From Paenibacillus algorifonticola (GTDB taxonomy: Bacteria; Bacillota; Bacilli; Paenibacillales; Paenibacillaceae), in assembly GCF_000971975.1 (NCBI RefSeq), contig NZ_LAQO01000014.1, positions 124,001 to 188,000 of the forward strand: a stretch of DNA of 64,000 bases, written 5' to 3'. Below, piece by piece: positions 58,969 through 64,000 of this stretch. Under the pieces are notes generated by a model. The model searched no databases, was not told the origin of the DNA, and saw only the letters and a program-made list of their open reading frames with translations. Position 1 is the first letter of the stretch. The number at the start of each line of letters is the position of its first letter. A program made the translations under genes and the position numbers.

Positions 58969-61900
58969 CTATCTCAGACGATGAACGCCCAGAACATCAT
59001 TAACTGTGCCGCCTATCGACACCTGGACGACATCCTGTTTCACCGTTCCATTATTATAATAAGCTGTAAATGTGAAGCTTAAGGTTCCTTTGTTAAGCTT
59101 TTCAAAGGAAGCATCCCATAGCTCGCCAGCCCATAATGTGCCCGCCGTATTTTTCACCTCCAGCTTCGTTTTAAAGCTGTTCATCGCAACCTCTACACGC
59201 TCCGGCCTCGTATCTGTCCCCGTCTCTGTCGTATTGGCTACTAAAATGAATTTTTCTCCTGCCCAAAATACGCTGTATGCACGCGGAGCTTCTTCATCCC
59301 CGCTCTGCTTTTTATTATAAGATTTACGAATGCTGTTCCAATCGTTCGTATGATTGACCATTCCCGCCACTTTCAGCGGCTGTACTTGTACGGTTTGAGA
59401 GATCGTTACTGGTTCGGCTAAACCGTCATCTACAGTGACGCTAAGCTGCCATGCGCCTGTCTTCTCCATTTTGAGCTTCGGCCCTGTCTTGGCATAAGGA
59501 TAGGAAACGGTATACTCGTACGCATATTTTTGCCCGGAAGGCGACTTAAGCTCTACCTTTAGAGCTAGTGTATCTTTGTCGGGATCAGCTGCATTCGCCT
59601 CGAACGTTACGATATCTCCTTCAAAAATCGGTTTTGGATACCAGTCTACATCAACCGTCGGTGGGCGATTCGTCACAAAATAAATATACGCATATTTCCC
59701 TGGATTGCCCGCTACATCCGTATCTATGACCGTTAACCGATACGTTTGCCCGGCGATTAATCCTGCTACTTGATGCGAACGGGCTGCCGCCGGCAGAGCC
59801 ATATTGTATTCGACTGAACCATCGCCATTCAAATCAATCATCGTCACACTGCCATCCGTATTAACCTTTTGCATATAAAAGACTCGATCCGCATGCCCTG
59901 AGGATGGGGCCGCATCGCTAAAAGCATTAAAGTTGACCGTTACCGAGGTCGGTTTAATTTCAAGCTGTTCCTCCACGTCATCCGGCTGCACCGTATCCAC
60001 AAAGAAATAGCCGTTGCTGCTGTAAGGCCCCCATACATAACTGTCATAGGCTCTTGCTTTCCAATAATGCAGACCTTCCTGCAAATTGAATGTTGGTATA
60101 TGACTGGTTGCAGCACTCGCCATATTAGTGTCCAGCACCCTGCGATCCGCAGCATGGAAAAATACCTCGTAATCGATCGCCGTGATAGGGTCATTTTCAG
60201 GATCAACGGTAAATACACGCAAGCTCGGACGATTGTTGTTCGTATAGATCGGCTCCGATGCTGTTGCCCCGTTGTAACTAAGCAGATAGGTCGATGGCGG
60301 CGAATCAATGATAAAATATGCGGCATTGCTATCATCTGACCACGCTCCACGACTGAATACGCGCCCCTGCACCTTTACCTTGCGTCCAATATCTATCGTA
60401 CCCGCTTCAAGCTGGAAGCTGGCATCATTGCCCGGATATTCTACCTCCAGCGCCGTTTGGTCATTATCCACATACGTTAATTTCAAATAAAACTGTTCCT
60501 GCGGATCATTTTCTTTATCCCGATATATCCACTTCAAATTAGGATCGTTAAGGACAACCGTTGGCGCAGAAGATGAGCCAGCAGGATAGGTCAAAACCAT
60601 TTCCGGCTTGGTCTGATTAATAGGAGGCAGCGCCTCCTTATAAACTCTCGTTTCCGCCCAAAAACTCCATGCCCCATGCATGTCCTTCACCTGCTCCTGA
60701 ACGATCAGTTCGACGCCAGGGCGGCTGTAAAGCAATCTTTTCCCTGTCGTCCAAGCGCTTTCGTCCGCCCAGCGCGTTCGAAACAAGCGATCCGACAAAT
60801 AACCGGGAACATCCGGGTCATACGACGTATCGTGCGTCAAATAATCCAGCGCTTCCCCTCCAGCGTAAATGGTGCCTGTAAACCAAATATCCGGCTGTGC
60901 AATCGGCCTGCGGTGCACATAAAGCGATTTTGTAACAGGCTCCGAGAACAAACGGTAATCAGCCAGACCGGGATTATCCTGTGCCATATAAGTAATAGCA
61001 TACAGTCCGGGCTTTTCGAGCGAATTTAGCGCCGTACCGAAAACTCTCCCATCATATTGGCTAAGGCCAAGCGTATTGGAAAAATAATTTGGATTATGCG
61101 CGTAGCTCCATTTTTCCGCTAATTTCGCATCCGTCTCGGGATCATTAAACAGCTTATTGTATAAGATTTGTTCTCCTACAAGCACAGCTTCATAGGTTTC
61201 CTCTGGAATAGAAACGCCATAATTGACGCGCTTCACTTGGCTAAACGAGGCCTGCTGTTGGCCAAGCGACATCAAGCCTGCTGAGCCTTTTTTGTAGGTG
61301 GCATCCGTCGCTTCCAGCTTTTTAACCCCATTAATAAAAACTCGGTGCACACCCGCGAGCGATTCTAGCCTGAAAGCATAAGGGATACCCGCACTCCTCG
61401 GCATAGCGATCTGAGCCAGAACTGTCTTGCTTCCACTCGTCACTTTGTAAAGCGTCAGTGTGCTGCTCGTCCACTCCACCGCATACATGTTTTTTTCATC
61501 TTGAATTTGAATGGCTGCCCCTACCGGTCTATCATTCGATAAATGATTGACGGATAGATCAAATTCAAGCGCCTGATTTCGCATCAAGCTGTTCGGATCG
61601 TAAAGCAGTCCGCCCCATGTCTCGCTATCAATCTCAACCGTTGCATCGTCAAGCAGCCGCGGCAAATCTCCCGTTGATTCACCTGTAAAAGGAATAACTA
61701 TTTTTTTGCTCGTGAGCGAGCCTGAGTAGGGTCCCGTATAGGCTACATCTGTTCCTATGCCTAAGACAGCGCCATTCGGGAGGACGTTCGAGGAGGCACT
61801 GAAGGCAACCCCGTCATAGCCATTCCCATCTGAATATTTCATCGTATCCGTCACAAAATAGGCTTTGTTGTCATAAGTTTCCGCACCTAAAGACGGCGTT

Positions 61901-63999
61901 TGATTAATGCCCAATACACCTGCCCATTGCTGTATTTTTTGAAATGCTGAACTTGCCCAAACTTGCTGGCCACCCGATGTCTGATAGGTGATTTTATTAA
62001 ACCGCTTTACACCAGATGCCATTGCCCAAAACTCATCAGAAGGCTGTGAAAAAGGGCCGATTAAGCCTGTTTTAGGCCATAAAATTTGCGTCATGACCGG
62101 ATCGCTTGGCGATGGGCTTTTATCATTCGCGACTGTAAAATGATCCAGCATTCTGTATGGATTTCTATCATCGTTTCTCGTTATTGAACCATCCGGCATG
62201 ATCAAAAAACCATAAGGCGTTGCCATAATTCCGGACTTATTAACCGCTGTTTTTGCGAGCTCATAAGGGAATTTAAAATCATCAATCGTGCCGCTGTTCT
62301 TCTCCGGCCTCGTAAAACTATTCGTTGCTGTATTGTAAGACAGAACACCACTCACCTGAGAGTAACCATAATTACCAAGCTCAAAGCGCATGGAGGTCGC
62401 ATAGCTTTTCGTTCGGTCAGCCGACATCGTAATTGCTGAAAGCATGCCATTGCCAGTGACATGATTGGCTAATAACTGACCACTTGGATCTACGACATAA
62501 AATAATGCCGTCCAGTTATCCTCTGTACCTCTACGCATGTTCGCAGCCAATAACAAATTGCCATTTGCGTCAACATCTACACTGCCGATCTGGTAGACGT
62601 TCCATGCATCTATTCCTGCATGCACAAGCTTTGTCCAATACAGTGTTTTTTGCGCCACAGAATATTTAGCTACATAAAGCTTTTGCCGAATATCAAGCGT
62701 TCGTCCTCCGTTGCTTTCACGATACGCGACATACAGAAACCGCCGATCTGGTGAAAAAGCTGTGCCTAGGACCTTATTGCTCGGATCGTCCCAATAGCTG
62801 CTGCCTGTTACTCCTCCAGTCGCTGGCGGCGCAATGTTCGGGTATTCCTCTATTAACTGCCCTGTCTCGATGTTATATAAACGCAGCGTTTCCCCTGAAA
62901 CATTTACGGTCCCTTCCTCCATAAAATAAGCCTGTTTCATTTGGCTTGGATGATATTGATAAAATGTCCCTTTGAATGTAATTCCGGGATGCACATACGT
63001 ATGTTCAATCTTGCCCGTCCATACATCACGGATTGAAAACACCCAGTTTTTAGACTCCGGCGGTTTGTAGCTGTAAGCCCAATAATAGCCCGCTTCGGTC
63101 ATCACTGTCGTTGTATAGCCAGCATAAATTTGACCGATACTGCCTTCCCATGCTGGCAGCGGCTTCACATTTTTCGCCAAATTATAGCTCCCGTTAAAAT
63201 CCGCCCATAGCGCATTGCGGGTCGTTAGATTAGCTCCATTTGATTTCCAGCTTGCCTTATTGGTCGTTCCACCTTCATATGGCGTCTTATTGACCCATGA
63301 TCGCAAAATCGATTCCGGAGAGTAGGAGGTAATTGGCGGACCGCTGCTCTCTCCCTGATCCGGCTGCTGCGTCAGGCCAATAGCTGTAAAATCAACTTTA
63401 GGCGCGCGATTAATAATGTCCGTTGCCACAATAGCAGACTGCGCCGACAAGCCGTAATCCTCCGTAACCGTTGCACGGTACTGGCGCTTGCCAACCGTCG
63501 TATATTTTACGCTATACACTTCCTTGAATGCACCGTTATACAACACGCTCCATGATTCCTCGTTAAAATCGCCATCATTATCAGCATCGTAACGCTCCTC
63601 AAGCAAAAGGCGCTCCAGCTTGTCGCCATCCGTGCTGCTTGCATCAATATAAATCATATTTTCGTTATGGCGTACACCTTGCTCGGCAGCCGAAAGCTCC
63701 ACTACAGGCGGCTGATCTGGGACAACCTCCAATGGATAGACTGCCCATTCACTCTCTCTTCCTTGAGAATCATGGACCTTTCCCTGAAGGGTGTAGGCTC
63801 CAAGCTGATCTGGTGCTTTAGCAGGCCATACACCAACCGTAAAAGGGCCACTATCATTTTTCTTATAGCGAATTTCCGATTTACTGAAGTCAATGGTCAC
63901 TCCCCGTTCCGATAACGGTGTAAACGAGTTATTCAGATGATGAGGCTGTGGGAAGAGCCTGCCCTGAATCCAGCGCGTTACACCAGAAATGATGGCGAC
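58969..63999 (-). CDS. Very large surface-type protein, 5' end outside window
   Basis: The frame runs open past the GTG at 63900 to the right edge (residues before it read NNSFTPLSERG), so the true start lies beyond the window. The visible 1676 residues include Ig/PKD-like stretches, a YVDPGQLLANH-type beta-propeller region with repeated RRFLYVAYRESNGG-like phrases, a LamG-like module (GVHRVFINGVKKLEATDATY), further Ig-like modules, and a C-terminal unit GMVNHTNDWNSIRKSYNKKQ seen in large secreted Firmicute proteins of the Athe_2463 type. No SLH repeat or LPXTG motif is visible at the C-terminus. Likely a secreted adhesin or spore/wall-associated protein; function unknown. The HAD-side terminator separates it from its neighbour. 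Confidence 0.7.
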   Translation of the reverse strand, partial: VAIISGVTRWIQGRLFPQPHHLNNSFTPLSERGVTIDFSKSEIRYKKNDSGPFTVGVWPAKAPDQLGAYTLQGKVHDSQGRESEWAVYPLEVVPDQPPVVELSAAEQGVRHNENMIYIDASSTDGDKLERLLLEERYDADNDGDFNEESWSVLYNGAFKEVYSVKYTTVGKRQYRATVTEDYGLSAQSAIVATDIINRAPKVDFTAIGLTQQPDQGESSGPPITSYSPESILRSWVNKTPYEGGTTNKASWKSNGANLTTRNALWADFNGSYNLAKNVKPLPAWEGSIGQIYAGYTTTVMTEAGYYWAYSYKPPESKNWVFSIRDVWTGKIEHTYVHPGITFKGTFYQYHPSQMKQAYFMEEGTVNVSGETLRLYNIETGQLIEEYPNIAPPATGGVTGSSYWDDPSNKVLGTAFSPDRRFLYVAYRESNGGRTLDIRQKLYVAKYSVAQKTLYWTKLVHAGIDAWNVYQIGSVDVDANGNLLLAANMRRGTEDNWTALFYVVDPSGQLLANHVTGNGMLSAITMSADRTKSYATSMRFELGNYGYSQVSGVLSYNTATNSFTRPEKNSGTIDDFKFPYELAKTAVNKSGIMATPYGFLIMPDGSITRNDDRNPYRMLDHFTVANDKSPSPSDPVMTQILWPKTGLIGPFSQPSDEFWAMASGVKRFNKITYQTSGGQQVWASSAFQKIQQWAGVLGINQTPSLGAETYDNKAYFVTDTMKYSDGNGYDGVAFSASSNVLPNGAVLGIGTDVAYTGPYSGSLTSKKIVIPFTGESTGDLPRLLDDATVEIDSETWGGLLYDPNSLMRNQALEFDLSVNHLSNDRPVGAAIQIQDEKNMYAVEWTSSTLTLYKVTSGSKTVLAQIAMPRSAGIPYAFRLESLAGVHRVFINGVKKLEATDATYKKGSAGLMSLGQQQASFSQVKRVNYGVSIPEETYEAVLVGEQILYNKLFNDPETDAKLAEKWSYAHNPNYFSNTLGLSQYDGRVFGTALNSLEKPGLYAITYMAQDNPGLADYRLFSEPVTKSLYVHRRPIAQPDIWFTGTIYAGGEALDYLTHDTSYDPDVPGYLSDRLFRTRWADESAWTTGKRLLYSRPGVELIVQEQVKDMHGAWSFWAETRVYKEALPPINQTKPEMVLTYPAGSSSAPTVVLNDPNLKWIYRDKENDPQEQFYLKLTYVDNDQTALEVEYPGNDASFQLEAGTIDIGRKVKVQGRVFSRGAWSDDSNAAYFIIDSPPSTYLLSYNGATASEPIYTNNNRPSLRVFTVDPENDPITAIDYEVFFHAADRRVLDTNMASAATSHIPTFNLQEGLHYWKARAYDSYVWGPYSSNGYFFVDTVQPDDVEEQLEIKPTSVTVNFNAFSDAAPSSGHADRVFYMQKVNTDGSVTMIDLNGDGSVEYNMALPAAARSHQVAGLIAGQTYRLTVIDTDVAGNPGKYAYIYFVTNRPPTVDVDWYPKPIFEGDIVTFEANAADPDKDTLALKVELKSPSGQKYAYEYTVSYPYAKTGPKLKMEKTGAWQLSVTVDDGLAEPVTISQTVQVQPLKVAGMVNHTNDWNSIRKSYNKKQSGDEEAPRAYSVFWAGEKFILVANTTETGTDTRPERVEVAMNSFKTKLEVKNTAGTLWAGELWDASFEKLNKGTLSFTFTAYYNNGTVKQDVVQVSIGGTVNDVLGVHRLR

Positions 64000-64000
64000 T

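Overview
The window looks like a chromosomal stretch from a Paenibacillus-type Gram-positive soil bacterium. The evidence is indirect: strong AGGAGG-type ribosome binding sites, GTG and TTG starts, S-layer-homology (SLH) surface proteins with LamG, Ig-like and cadherin-like modules, a modular GH10 xylanase with a cellulose-binding CBM3, and a Bacillus ydaJKLMN-like exopolysaccharide operon. No rRNA, tRNA, CRISPR array, transposase or prophage was seen.

Layout. 1-3180: tail of an SgrR-like regulator, a NUDIX hydrolase, then a decayed gluconate locus (broken gntR facing a broken gntP) followed by a repeat-like palindrome and a G-quadruplex motif. 3181-5000: LysE exporter and membrane metallophosphoesterase. 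5105-12514: a 2055-aa SLH protein with a divergent AraC regulator. 12591-16190: a YtrA/YtrB-like GntR, ABC transporter, lipoprotein-like and small-protein operon with nested operator palindromes. 16258-19603: an NmrA-type oxidoreductase, then an operon of two RhiA-like paralogues and an astacin-like protease. 19700-24440: a papain-like hydrolase, a hybrid sensor kinase carrying two different kinase cores, and a NarL-type regulator. 24564-29552: a 1662-aa SLH protein with a 549-bp tandem repeat. 29614-31892: three tandem phage-tail-collar (Mdp-like) proteins plus a GNAT enzyme. 32104-40932: a cyclic-di-GMP-type exopolysaccharide operon. 40993-43576: an alkyltransferase-like protein, a quinone-reductase/TetR pair with a shared operator, and a GNAT enzyme. 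43714-52034: a D-allose operon (rpiB, alsB, alsA, alsC, alsE, alsK), its LacI regulator, and a second PRPP synthetase carrying the same operator. 52092-52548: a broken siderophore-binding protein gene. 52761-58831: GH10 xylanase, TetR with two SDR genes, HAD phosphatase. 58969 to the right edge: a giant surface-type protein whose start lies outside the window.

How it fits together. Most genes serve carbohydrate sensing, degradation and uptake, or cell-surface display. The best-supported regulatory circuits are the four identical LacI-type boxes (als operon, lacI, prs paralogue), the shared 17-bp palindromic site before the TetR gene and its oxidoreductase neighbour, and the promoter-overlapping palindromes before the YtrA-like gene. 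The most unusual items are the dual-core hybrid kinase, the RhiA-like/astacin operon, the LacI-linked prs paralogue, and the degenerate GGDEF protein with a retained RxxD inhibitory-site motif.
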